This document shows positions 1-13,400 of a stretch of DNA of 64,000 nucleotides, piece after piece. A model generated the notes under the pieces. That model was not told the DNA's origin. It did no database searches and was given only the letters and a program-made list of their open reading frames with translations. Position numbers and translations under genes: made by a program. The stretch lies in the NCBI RefSeq assembly GCF_003945595.2, contig NW_024104313.1, forward strand, positions 992,001 to 1,056,000, given 5' to 3'. Origin of the DNA: Pipra filicauda. Taxonomy: Eukaryota > Chordata > Aves > Passeriformes > Pipridae. Within the stretch, counting starts at the first letter, position 1; each line of letters begins with the position of its first letter.

Positions 1-369
1 TTCTATGGTCTGCTATGTTTGGCAAGAGACTTATCCACCTCTGGATTACATGTCAAAAATCACGATCTTAACTGTAACTGGACACATGGATTTTAATTTT
101 ATATCAAGTTCTACAATGATGTTTTCTTCTAAGGTCATAATTTCCCAAGATGTTGTGCTTCCAACAAACAAAGAAAGGAGGAGAATTTTTATTTTACATG
201 AATTGTCTGAGCCTCTTACCAGTTTGACGCTACAGCCCAAAGAAGAATCTCACAGTACATGTCTTATATGCATGCGAAGTTTTATTAAATACATCTTATA
301 GCATCAAATATATGGGATGGAAAAAAAAAAGAAAAGAAGCAAACACATTTGGTTTGTATTTTCATATTT

Positions 370-375
370 TTTATT
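370..375 (-). other. candidate distal polyadenylation signal of SLC22A3
   Basis: AATAAA on the minus strand followed by an A- and T-rich stretch. It would suit a long 3' UTR of SLC22A3, but it is only a hexamer match. Confidence 0.25.
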
Positions 376-3300
376 GACATGGACATCTATGTGTCAGCAA
401 AAATACAAATGTTGCATCAAAGACATAAAGCAGTGAATAAAAAATAGACTCGTCCTAAAGTTAGTCCATAGTAAAGTCAGAGAAATAGCTGACAATCCAT
501 GCTGCAAGTAATGACAATGCATTTAACATTCTATAAAATTGTGTTGTCCATAGTACCCATTTATTTCATTGTATAACTTTATCTGACTACGTAACTGTTA
601 GATGTACATTTTTCTTCTCTAAAAGAAAATCACGTACACATGTCTGTGGATACAAGAAATGAAAGCTTAAACCTTTAGAAATGCTTTCTAGGGAAAGCTC
701 GACTCATACTTGCCAAAGTCAAACACTTGCTAGCTATGAACCCCTGCTCTCATCCTGCACCCCTTGCATGTCAGCTAGGGAGCACTCTACAGGCATGTGG
801 AGACTCCTGGCTCTGCATGGGGTCCTTTCTGCATCCCCAGGGTGTGCTGAGTGTACTCAAGTAACACAGCTACTTCCTGGGGTGGGATTTGTCTTGTCCA
901 TTTTCTGCAGTGTGGAGGTCCACTCCCAGGCATGCCAAGCTATGTGTCATTTTTAAATTGTCTTAATTTTTCGTAGGTATGTACATACAAAAGAGATGGG
1001 TTACATCCCAAGAGCATCATCTTTTTTTTTTCTTTTTTTTTCTTTTTCTCCCCATAGCCTTAAAGGAAGATGAGAACTATAAAGCATAGTAAGGTGGCAG
1101 GATGATTTTTGAAGCTTTTGCATCTGGAATCGGCTCTACATCTGGAGTCTGACTCTGGGAGATACAATCTTCTCAGGGCATTGCCTTCCTGAGTGGGAAC
1201 AGCTCTGATAAAGCACACTGCACTCACCTATCTGGTCAGCAGTGTTCGCTGAGCACAAATATCCTCCTGTATATTTTCCATATATATTCACTTTGATCAC
1301 TAAGCTAGCCAAGAAATCTGTACAATACTTTCCTGACAACAGAAATTCTGTGTTGCAGCTTGGTCTTTGATTTGTTAAGCTCTCAGTAGTGAACTCATGA
1401 AGGCATGGTTAATACCTTGTTAATTCTCTGCCTTGTAGACAGAGAAACCAGTGGCCTTGCTGTCCTTCCCAAACTATCTAGAAATGCCTGGACATGCCTG
1501 AGTGGCTACAGAAGTGTCATTTCATAGCCTTTCCTTCTGCGAGAGTGTCAGCGGCAATAAAAATTGCCACTTATCAGTAACCATTTGCACAAACTAGATG
1601 AAGTAACCCAGTACATTTGGTGGCAGCAGCACATTTGAGCCAAATAGCACATTCACCTTTTTGTTGGTCCAAGGAACCTCTTTGGTGGTGGCAAGAACAT
1701 AGCTCCTGGGTTTCTGTGGTCAGGTTGTTCATGTGCCTTTGGTGATGGCAGGGTGATCCTTTGTCTGCTGTGTACCCCACATCTCTCACTGAGCCTCTAA
1801 TGCAAGATAACTGTAGCTGACAGTGTTTGGTCCCTACTTGAAGAGGTGCCTCCCACTGGGTTAACAGGGTCACATCAGTCATTTTAGTGTCAACCCGTGA
1901 AGCTCAGAAGAATACTGATGTGCCTCCTGAGAAGTTTGTAGGACTTTCCCATATGTATAAAGTGGTTTGAGGCACATACAAATTTAGAATAACTTTTTTT
2001 TTTTAAACCAACATCCTGTACAGTGGTCTGCATAACCTGGTGCATGCACCTCCGTGCAGCTGGTTTCCCCTGGGGTTCCTCCATGCTGAAGCTCTCCCTC
2101 TGCTTCCACCACCTCATCTGTCCTCTCTCACAACAGCTTAAACCCAACACAAAGGCTCATAGAGACGGAAGGATTTTTTGACTTAATTCCTCTGTTAGGG
2201 ATAAGACTTAGCACAGGAGCAATTACCAAATACAAGGTTCACCAGAAGCCACTACCTACTATCATTTAGCAGTCAAAACATATACAGAGGCTTTTTTCTG
2301 CTGTCCTTTACAAAATGAATTTTTAGCAAATAAATGCATCACATCTGATTGCTTCCCCCTGACTCTCCAAGGGTCATGCCTGCGGTGTGGGCTGGCTGGG
2401 TGCAGGGAAGGCAAGGCTGAGTTCTGCACACAGGTGCCTGCACCCTCCACCCTGCACTGAGACACAGCACCTGGCCAGGGCAAGCCCGCAGCTTCCAGTT
2501 CAACACTGGTCTCTGCCAGTCAGCCTTGGGACATTGTCTTCAGCTATCTACAGAAGACTGTTGGTGTAGGAGAAGTTTTTTCCCTGTAGCAGTAGCTCTA
2601 GTTTGGGGTTGTCTTCTAGATTAGCCAGATACATTGTGAGATGCTTGTTTAGTTTCATATCTTTCAGTCTTTACTGACTTCTGCTAAGCATCCCATTGAC
2701 CTTTACTGTGCCTCAGAGGAAGTTAGAAACAGCCTTGAAAGACAGGCCTTTATCACTAACTGCCTAAAGTATGCAAACATTAGCCTGAGATTAGTATTAA
2801 AGGTCCTATTTTCCTCCAGCAAAGCTGGTGATAAGGGCAGTTGCTGGGAAAAGGCAGGGAGAGTTTGGAATTGTTGAAAGGCACAGTATATTCCTCACCA
2901 CAGGAAATCCTCCTGTGCAGGCACCTGCCTATATATGTTCTTAGGATGGTGAGACTGGAGCAGTAATCATTCAGTTTCACCGACTGTAATGTAGTGCTAA
3001 TTATTTGTGGTATGAACCTTCAAAACTCAGTCCTATATTTGTTTATGCCAAATATGTTATTTTCTGAGCTTACAAGGCCCTTTACAAGACCTCATTGACT
3101 TTCTTTTGTTTGTTTATTTCTCTGTTGGTAATAGGATACCTTTTGAACAACATATCTTTTCAAGTCCTTCCCTGTAAGGGGTGTATTGTTTACCAGTCAG
3201 TGGCCAGGACCTAATGCTTGATGAAGGTCATACAGCAGAAAGGGAAGGCAGTCTATCCCTGGTATCTGCTTGCAGAGCCAGAGAGCCAAGCTGGTCTGTT

Positions 3301-4236
3301 CTGTGTCAGCTTCAAACAGCTGGGATCAGCTAACACTTCCTTCTTTAACCAAAGCTCCTGTCTCATCCTTGCCCATGTTCCCAAGACATCCTTGTCAACA
3401 ACCCAAATAATTTATCTCCAAGACAGAAAGATGATAAATAATAATAATGAACAGAATACAGAAATTGCAGGTTACCTTGGCAGCGGTGAGGGTGAAGGAA
3501 TTTGGTTTGTAGGGATGGGCAGAAAGCATGATTTGGAAAGGATAAAATGAGCATGCTCTTGAAAGAGGAGTTTGGAAAAGCATCCAACAGGGGAGAGAAG
3601 GCAGAAGCCCTTCCCTCAGACATATGGCGGTCACTGGCCAGGGGACAGGACAATAGAGTGTCATGTACCCCAGTTGGGTCTGGGGGAAGGCACTAATGAG
3701 CAGCAGGACAATCTGACCTGTAGAGTTAGTGCCCTGTGCGGGGTATGACCCTTACATAAAGCCATGGAAAGGTGAGGAAGAGGACTGCTGCCACATTTCA
3801 GAAAGCCCTTGAACAAGGAGAGAGGCAGGGCTTTTGTTGCAAAGGGTCCATGTGGATGACTATCAAACCAGAGAGACATTCTCCTGATGCACACTGCTGA
3901 TTCCCATACCTCCCAACCAGAGAAAGAGCCACCCTGATCACTGCCCTCCTTCCTGAGCCATCATATCTTCTATTTGTCCAGATTCTTCAGGAGCAACTGA
4001 GAACAGGTTGAAGTACTCATCCTCTCCTCCTCAAAGTCGTCTAAATCTTAAACTAGCAGTACCATTTCAAACCCTCCCCATCCAAACAAAAGAAATAAAC
4101 AGATGGCTCCATTAGATAAAGAAATAAATAGAAGTTCACTGAGCTGGATAGTGCATCTTTTTACAGCTGTCTTGTTCTCTCCCAAGAACCACAAAGTGGT
4201 CTCTTCTTGCAAATAGCGTACTCAGAAAAAAAAGTA

Positions 4237-4242
4237 TTTATT
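4237..4242 (-). other. candidate proximal polyadenylation signal of SLC22A3
   Basis: AATAAA on the minus strand about 165 nt beyond the SLC22A3 stop. Another AATAAA lies much further down at 370-375 and would give a 3' UTR of about 4 kb. The sequence alone does not decide which is used. Confidence 0.4.
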
Positions 4243-4407
4243 CCATATTCATAGAAAAATACACTACTTGTTTTAAATGTCCTTATGCTTAGAAGAATAA
4301 TATGAAGTTCAATCCATATTCTGCAGCAGATTTTGAAGTGGTGGCAGGTGGAGAACAAATTCCGGATATGAGAACACAGTTCTTTGCTCAGTGCTGTCCT
4401 TCGAAGG

Positions 4408-4465
4408 TCAAATATAAGAGCTGGTGTCCTGGTGTTTCTTTTTCTTGCCACATTTTCCAAAATGA
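4408..4465 (-). CDS. SLC22A3: SLC22A3 exon 11 and stop codon
   Basis: 58 nt encoding [19 protein letters not shown] and a TGA at 4408-4410. The Cys-Gly-basic cluster matches the cytoplasmic tail of mammalian OCT3 (CGRNKK) and occupies the same place after exon 10. Acceptor TTTCTTCAG. The phase fits exon 10 exactly, giving 1650 coding nt in total. Confidence 0.9.
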
Positions 4466-7400
4466 CTGAAGAAACAGAAGGAGAGAGGGGTATAAATATG
4501 AAAGAAACAGGAAAATATGTAGTTCAAGTTGTAGTCCAAGCTGCAGTACTGAAATATTTACTTTTTACAGAGAACACTTCCTCTTTCTTTAGTTTGCACC
4601 TTGAATCAGGCAAAAGTTGTTGATGTAATATCCAAAGCCTCTGCTTGAAAAATTGATGTATAGCGCTATGTCCTCAAAATAGTTAGTCAAGGTGTAAATG
4701 TTCCCTGCATGTCTTCAGTGCAGTGAAGAGTCTCTCTTGCTCTATGCCCAGAATAGGAAAGCTGTGCCTACAACTCTTCAGCTATAAATCCATCTCATAT
4801 ATGACTTTTCAATGATGTCACAAATGGTGGAATTGCTTCCATAATAAAAGACCCTTCTTCATAGGATATTTTGATTGAGGTAATGGCTGGTTTTCTTGAG
4901 CAGAAAGTTACAGGCTATGCTTCGCAATATCTCTCTTGCACACTATCACTTTCTGCTTCCAGAGATGCATAGGACAACTTTGTGTCTCTATGAGAAAAAG
5001 ACAGGTTTTATCCCCATGCATTTTTTTACAGCCTTCCTAAGTGGTACTGAAAAGTTCAGGTTTCTATTGAGGAAAATGCCACTCGCTCATAACATCAACC
5101 TAACTAGGGAATTTACTTTGACGCTTGGAAAACCTCAATAATTTGTGACAGTTGGTAAAGTTGGAGGAGAACATCCTCAGGAAACCTCACCCAAGTAAAA
5201 GCAAGAAAATACATCTCATACCTTGAAAGCTGCTCCACATCCTCCACTGTCTCTGGTAATGAGATTCCTTTTGTCTCTGGTAAAAGCAATACTAGGAGCC
5301 CACAGACAACTGCGAGAATACCTACAATGGACATTGAAGAAATACAAAAGCAACAAGAAAATTGTTACTTTTTTATTTTCAGGGCTTGTCTACTGAGAAA
5401 AGTTTATTCAGATTAAGTTTGAAGTAAGATCTTTCAAGTGAATCCATTTCTGATTAACCTATTCTAGTCAAACACCTTCATGCTACATTAATTTAACCCA
5501 CTACAAAATCACTTGAGGGCTAGAGGTTCATTTGCAGACTGATTTCCCCTAAAGAGAGATCATAGAAGTCAAAATTCTGTCTTTCCAATTTTGTTTTCAG
5601 CTAAAGTTGTCATTAGCACCAATTTCCCTTCTTAGTCTATTCTATTGATTTTGATTTTTCCCCATCACATCTGTCTGCTAGAAGTCTGGTTTAGCCACAG
5701 ACTCCCATGTCCTCGTTGAAAATAATTTTTTTTCATAGAATTACTCCTCAGGGCTTATTTTTTTCCAAAATGGAACTGAGGGAAAGAATTTTACAGGAAT
5801 AAAAAGTTATGGATAATACAACATCCATAGTCATAACTGTACTCACCAAAAAACTCAAACTAAGTATTTTTTAAAGGTCATCAACCTCTACTCTTGGCAG
5901 TCTAAGCTTACTTTTCTGCAATTATAGAACCTAGCTGTAAGGTTTCTCAGTCTTAAAGCACCTCACATAGTTTCTTTTCTTTTCTGCTCTTTCAGCAAAG
6001 TTATCCAAGCAGACCTGAGCTCTTCCAGACTGTGTGGAAATCACACACATTTCACCCATTTGCCATTCAGCCTCTTGCTCTAGGCATGAAGGTCGAGAGG
6101 GGTTGGTCTGAGGGGAAGATGAGGCCACACGCTACTTTTGCCCCAGAAGAAAAGCTCTGTTAGGAGGAAGATATTTAAATCAAAAGTACATTTTAAATCA
6201 GATCTTACTGAAAATAATTAGAGGCAGCTCCAACCAAATGGCTGCTAATCGGAAAAGCAGGAATGGGGCTATTATCCCCCCTAGGTCACACAGGCTTGAA
6301 CACAGGGAAACACCAAAGTTTCTGGAAAAGACAAAAAGTACCAAATATTAGAGAGGTGCTACCAAACAGATTAACCAGCAGTTTAAAGAACAGAATGTAG
6401 ACTTAGCTCCAAAATTATCTCATCAGCATATGCCATTCACATTGAGCAGTGGCTATTCAGCTGGGAAACTCTGGAGAAAATCAGGTTTAACTGAATAGCA
6501 GTGAAATAGGAAATGCAGAAAAGCAGAGGGAAAAGTTGAAAGATTCGTGGGAGCTTTTGACATACCTCAGTGTTGTAGGGTACAATTCACTGTTCACTAG
6601 GTAGACGACTTCAAAAGCTATTGTGATGCTTAGTCTTCCCAGCGTGGCAACTGTTGTTTTGAGCCATGGGATATCTGTTCATTCAAAAAGAAACACTAGT
6701 GAAGTGTCCTTTGCCACACCAGCAGAGTATTTCTGAGAGCCCCAGGCCCCGTCAGCAGAAGTTATACCACAGGAACACTGGATCAGTACAAATCAGACTG
6801 AAAGGCCTGCTGTAGATATCAATCTATACCGGCATTTATTGCTTTTGAGTGTCATGTGAGGCTGCTTTGAAGACTTATAAATCACTTGAGTTGATTGATT
6901 CAAGATGCTAGGGAGCATAACAGCATGGGTGGGAAAATGAACATTATAGCTTCCATCACCGTGTCCAAATTGTGCTCTAGAAAGGAGCATTTATTTGTAG
7001 AGGGATATTATGCTGTAAGAAACACTGCTGAGTCACCTCCCAAAGCCTTCTGACCACAAGGAAGCTACCTCTAAAACTGTATAGAATCACAGAATCATTT
7101 AGGTTGGAAAAGACCTTCAAGATCATTGAGTCCAACCATTAACCAAGCGCTGCCAAGTCTACTGCTAAACCATGTCCCTAAGTGCCACATCTACACATTT
7201 TTTAAAAATCTCCAGAGGTGCTGTAGTAAAATAATTCTCCCTAGAGCTGATCACCTACTCTTTGTAATTTGTCTAGCCACTGCACATTAGACACACTCCT
7301 AATAATGCCACTCCCAGCCATCCTCCCCTTCCTTTCCCTGGTGCTTGTCTTTGTACCTGACACGACTAGCACAGGGACCTGACACTGCTCTGTTGGCTCT

Positions 7401-10400
7401 GCCCATCTCTCCTGGCTCTGCTCAGGCTCTGGTGGGTATGGTCTAAACACAACTAGGCAGACAGGGAGGCAAGTGAAAACAACATTCCTGAAACCAGCAC
7501 GAAGGGGAACTTTGTCACTAGAGAGAACTGCCAATGATTATGTTTTCTCAAAACTTCACTAGGAAGAACAAGAAAACATTTCAGTTTGCTCTAAACCAAA
7601 ATTGAGACACTTGGGTTTATTTCCCTTCCAAAACAACCAAACAAATCCCCATCAGATTTCATCCCATGTTGCAAGACGCTGCCTTTGCCCTGAAAAGTTT
7701 TGTTTTCAAAATGTGTAAGAAAAGCAAAGGCTGGAAAGAACAAAATAAATCCACATTGTCTCCCTGGCACCCCCTCAGTCCATCAGATCCCCTTGGTGAG
7801 GGTGATGTCCATGTGGCTCCTCCCTCTGCCAGGGGACTTGAACTGTACGAGCATCCCAGTGTGAGGGGGCTCTCACAGGCTGCTGCTACAGCTTTTTCCA
7901 TCTGTACAAACAGGCTTTTCTTGAAAGCAGGAGTTGGACCTCAGGTGTCCCACCTGCAAGTATCTTAATCCCTAGGCTGCCCTCTCCTTACCTTGGCAGG
8001 GTCCCCTCAGCACTTCACTGTTGAGAGAAGACTGGTGGCAGCATGCTGCTGGCCCCAGGCCACCACTTTCTAACCCCCACTCAGGCCATATCACCCCCAC
8101 ACAATGCTCCTGCTCTAACCCTGGACCTGATGCTCTGTGCTCAGCACATGGTACCGCCCAAAATACATGAAGGTGCTGGAGGAAGGTGTCCTGCCAGAGT
8201 AATTCCCTGATGGTGCTCTTTGTTTCCTTCTCTTGCGACAGCCCAAGCTCCAGCAGATCAGGTAGTCCTCAGTCCCTGTTGTCCCAGCAGGACCTCTGTA
8301 CATTTCTAACAGATAGAAAATGATGCTGGCAGATCCAGTAGGCAACGTGGTGACCACACCCTCTGTGCCTGAATTGCCATGACCTGTGTTGGGGGAGCTG
8401 TCACAGGAGGAGAATGGGGCAGCCAGCATCCACTCAGCACGTGGCAGCTCTTCTGGGATGCACAGAGGTGGGGACCAGGGGGAAATGTGCAGTTTTGTGT
8501 TGCTTGCTGGCCTTGCTTAGGTGTCAGAGGGAAATCACTGACCTGAAGAGCCTGACACTGGGAAGGGAATTACCTTCTGGCAAGAAGGCAGTAATGAGAC
8601 ATGCAATGCCTGCCACGATGTTGCTTATTGCAAAGGGCAGGCGCCGGCCAACGCGATCAATTGTCACTATAATTAGGAAAGCGGCAGGCAGCTCCACAGC
8701 TCCTGAGATGAAGAAGTCTAGGTATAGGTTTCCACCGACAATTCCTAGGCGCATGACAAGCCCTTGGTAGATCAGGGCACTTGCAAACCTAAACAGCAAA
8801 GGGAAAAAAGTGTTGATAGGCAAAAAAATGATTGCAAGCAGCTGGAGAGACCCTAAAAGTCACAAGGGAATCTTTCTTTAAAATCCACCACCCTGGTAAC
8901 AAACTGGACTGACATGGGCACTCACCAGGCATACATCAGGATGAGCGTACACCTCCTCATCTGGGGAGTCCTCACCAGGTCAAGAAAGGAAGGGTTGCTG
9001 ACCTCCTCATTGCTAACCGTGATCTGAGGAGACAAGCGAGCAGTAGTCAGCTGTCAGCGCTCAGGCAGTGGAGCAGAGTTGCTGTGTAAACACAGTGACC
9101 ACCAATATTCCAGTCCAGTGAGTAAAGGTGTTGACGAGCCAGTTTGCTGCTTATAGCACTCCAGAGCAGTGCACAGATATAGGAACAGCTGATAACTGGA
9201 CACGGCTGTGGGTTTTCCTTAATGATGATCATGCAAAAAATCAATAAAAAAATCCTCAATCTTAACTTGAGAATGGAAAAATTATTTCCTTGTTGTAAAC
9301 TGAGACAAGTTGACCTGGATTTTCCTGGAAGGCAATAAGCAGTCATTGTCACATCAGGGCCACTGGGAGCAGAACTGCCTTCTGCCAGAGGTGGGAGAGA
9401 GGAGAGGACTGTGGCAGAAAGAGAAAGTGATGGGTTGAGGGAAGCAAGGAGAGAGGGGGTGAGCAGCAAGCAATGGGCTTGGGAACATCACTCCTGGCAC
9501 AGCTGGGCAGCAGGAAGAAGAGAGGAGTGAGAGAAACTGCAGATCTGTGACAAAGCTTGGGTGCTTCAAAATATTCAACTAGTGAAATTCAGAGTCTCTT
9601 AAAATATCCAAGCACTGTGCTGAACATGGTTTTTACTCTGGGAGAAATAAAGCTACTAAGTATGAATTAATGGTCCTCATACTGCCTACAAAGTATAATA
9701 AATCTGTTCTCGACTTCCTCCAATACAGTCACAATGAGGCACTCCATGAAATCATTAGTTAGAAGGTTTAACACTAGCAAAAAAGAGCAGAATTTCACAC
9801 AGTTTGTGTTTACCTATTTTAGTTCACTACTGTAGATATTGTGGAGCCAAAATATTAGCAGGGTCAAAAAGGGATTAAGCACATTGAGGGAGGCTGTTTT
9901 TAACTCTGGCCAGCAGTTTTTAACTGTGATGTCCAAGCCAGATGAGAACCCTTTTTTCATGTGGTCATTTGGCAGGTGAGGAAGAGCCAAGGAAGATAGG
10001 AAGAGGTGGTTTCAGGCAGGGACAAACCATGATACTACCCAAGAACTAGCAGACACAGCTGGGATTGCCATCAGCTCTCAAAGTAGCTGTGGGAAATATG
10101 GGCTTAAACCTGCTGTACCCTTTTTAGGAGGATTTCAGGCAGCCTGGCTGCTTTGACTCTCAGTTATTGCCCCCTCCTGACAGGAAGCCTAAGAGAGCAA
10201 AGAGAGGAGCAAACCCCTCTCTATTACCACGGCATCTGCTGCCCAAGCAGGTGCAGGAACCCAGGCAAATGATCCCAGCTAGTGGGGAGACATGGGTGAA
10301 AGGATATAGAAGCAGAAGGGAACATGCAGATCCAGGATGAGAACACAGGTAAAGGCAAAGGCATTGCCCGAGGGTCTTGTCGGCTCAGTCAGGGCTATGC

Positions 10401-13400
10401 CCAAAGCTTTCACCTTTATTTGTTTTTTATAACATAAGGTGGCACAGCTGTTTTTCAGTGAGATTTGGCTGGATGTTTTTACACATGACTTTTTCATAAA
10501 GCTTTTTAAGACAGAGAAGCCCCACATTTGTTTGAACTTCCTTTCTACTCCCTCTTGCTTTTCTACTGCAACTAGAAACGGAAGATTTCTTCAAATCACT
10601 ACCACTTCTGCTGCATGCCAGAGCCCTTTGTGAGGCAGGGTGAGGTTGCTGGGTTTCTACACTGCCCTTGGACTCTCTCATAGTAGGGTTATAAAGCTGC
10701 CATGTCTGTTGTTTATAAGAACAGGCTGCGAGCCATCAGTTGTAACTTTGTGCAAATATGGTTTTAGTTTTCTAAAGGACTAAAGATAAATTCAGCACAA
10801 CTGCTACTTATATTTATATGTCTCAATAAAGTCATAATAACTCTAAGCATGACTGAGCACTTTATGGATGACAAAAAAAATCACTATGGAAAGTCAACAC
10901 TTCATAGGGGAAAAAAATCCTCTTTTTGTTCTTTGAAGTTAAGGAGAGCTTTGCTATTCACATCAGTCTAGTTAGGAATTCAGGGACAGGGCCCACATTT
11001 CCAAAGATACACCATCTGAAAACCCCAGATGAAGTTTTATAACCAACTGCCCTCACATTTTCATGTTTCAGCAAAATTACATATCAAATTTTCCACAATA
11101 ATTTTAAAAGATATATAGTTCTACACATGCTTAATTCTGCATGGGACATATTTATAATACTTTCATATGTATGTTAATGTATAAAAGAAATGTCTAGGTA
11201 TGTCTATATAGTAGGAAAAAATATGTATCTGTGTATAAAGGGAGGGGGTTTGATCCACAACTCTCTTAAAAAGAAGCTCCTACTCAGCTAGTTGCGGTTC
11301 ATTCTGGTTTTGGACAGAGACCAAGAATTAGAAAATTAGTTTGAAAAAAATCCCCATGCTAGGATAAATATGAGCAACTGGAAAAAAGGAGTTTATAATT
11401 TACACTTAATGAGTTCTGTTTGGAGTTGAACTGTACTAGTGTCATAATTCACAGAGCAAAAGAAGCAATTGTTTTTTTCCTACAAAGGTCATCTGTGGTT
11501 TCTGCATGCCAACAAAAACTCAAAGCTGCTACATCCAGAGCCATGTAAGGGACTTGGCCAATGAAATTCATACATACGTATTAGAAAATCTGAGCCAAAG
11601 TGCGTTGATGGATAATGCCTATCACTTCTCACTTCTTCCTCTCTCTCCACACCTGCAGCACTTACCCGGAAATTCTGGAGTTGCTTCATGAAAGAGAAGA
11701 CTGACGTGAGTTAATGTGAGAAATACACTTGCTCCATTATTAATGTGCTTCCTGGAGATGTTTTCTTTCCTCTGGGCACAGCAAAAAGGATGACAGGCAT
11801 TCTACATTAAAAAGGCCCCAGGAACAGATCCAGTACAAATCTGTACATGTGGAGCTTAATGTGCTGCAGTTGTGAGTAGCTTAAGGTCATGAGCATGGAT
11901 ACTTTTAAAAAAAAATTAAATATAACTTAAAACAAAAAGCAGGGAAAACCACACATCTTCTTTATGACATGACGCTTTGAAAATGCCAATATTTATAGAG
12001 AGGAAGTGGGTGTAGCAATGCAGGGCTGAATGTGGAGGGGAAGCTGCAGCAGCACAAGCTTCCGGCTACACGTCTTGGGCCACACTCAGCACTGGTTAAT
12101 GCTGACCAGGATGTGAGAATCTCACCGGTGTATATGCCCCAGCCAAAGACAATAATTCATAGAATCATAGAATGGTTTGGATCAGAAGAGACATTAAAGA
12201 TCACCTAGTTCCAGCTCCCTTGCCATGGGCAGGGACACCTTCTACTAGACCAGGTTGTTCAAAGCCTTAACCAGCCTGGCCTTGAACACTTTCAGGGATG
12301 GGGCATCCACAGCTTTTCTGGGAAACCTGTTCCAGTGCCTCACCACCCTCACAGTGAAGAATTTCTTTCTAATATCTAATCTAAAAATGCCCTCTGTCCA
12401 TTTGAAACCATTGCCCCTTATTCTGTCATTTCATGCCCTTGACAATTGTCCCTCTCCAGCTCTCTTGTAGGACCACTTTTAGGTACCGGAAGTGCTCTAA
12501 GGTCTCCCTAGAGACTTCACTTCTCTGAGTTCAACAACGCCAGTTCTCTCAGCCTTTTCTCATAGGAGAGATGCTCCAGCCCTCTGATCATCCTCATGGC
12601 CCTTCTCTGGATTTGTTTCAACAGGTTTATGTCCTTTTGTAATCTCTTGAGGCTTAACAAGGCCAACTGCAAGGTGATGTACCCAGGTTGGAGCAACCCC
12701 CAGTGGAATGAACAGATCGAGAGCAGCCCTGCTGAGAAGGACTTGGGGGTGCTGGTAGATGAGAGGCTTGACATGACCCAGAAAGCCACTTGTAACCTGG
12801 GCTGCATCAAAAGCAGCATGGCCTGCAGGTCAAGGGAGGTCATTCTGCCCCTCTGCTCCACTCAGGTGAGACCCCTTCTGGAATACTGCATCCAGCTCTG
12901 GGGTCTCCAGCACAGGAATCTTAGAATCATATAATGGCTTGGATTGGAAGGGACCTTAATGATCATTCTAGTTGTCCACATTTGTTGTGGCTGAACCATA
13001 AGGCCAATGCCACAGTAATCATGGTCTGAGAGCCAAACATTGCTACCCAGCGCAGAAAAAGCCAAATGCTGCAATAACACAACAGTATTATTTGAAATGC
13101 ATCAGTCCTTTCTGTCAAGACCACTTGCCAAAGGACTGTAACATATATTGCCCTATTTTGTAAACAGCAATCTCAGAAAGATCTTTCTCAATTGTGAATT
13201 TTGTGAACATATTTTGCCCCTATTAGGATGGAAGTAAATTTACACTTAAATTCTAATTTCATCTTCTCTTTGAGCTGTAAAAGGAAGTTCTAGAAAAGGA
13301 GCCAGGAAAGTGGATCCTGCTATCTCCACTTTCTGTCAGCACTCACAGCATCTGCTGTGAAATGCCATTGCCCCTCAGGCTAGTTTCTGATATTTCCCAC

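Larger units (their letters stand above)
1..4407. other. 3' flank / possible 3' UTR of SLC22A3, no other gene seen
   Basis: The open frames here are short and show no domain or splice logic. Notable content is a T-rich tract with interspersed C near 1021-1053. In mammals the gene beyond SLC22A3 on this side is in the LPA/PLG group, but no kringle or protease exon is visible, so that neighbour must lie outside the window. Confidence 0.6.

Noticed and set aside
9047..9469. 140-aa minus-strand open frame next to SLC22A3 exon 6
   Set aside because: Runs through intron 5 sequence and does not match the OCT family; exon 6 has its own clear acceptor at 9024.
12596..12934. 112-aa open frame resembling a reverse transcriptase tail
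   Set aside because: It is the CR1 ORF2 remnant of the inverted CR1 segment, truncated at the 5' end; reported as a mobile element, not a gene.
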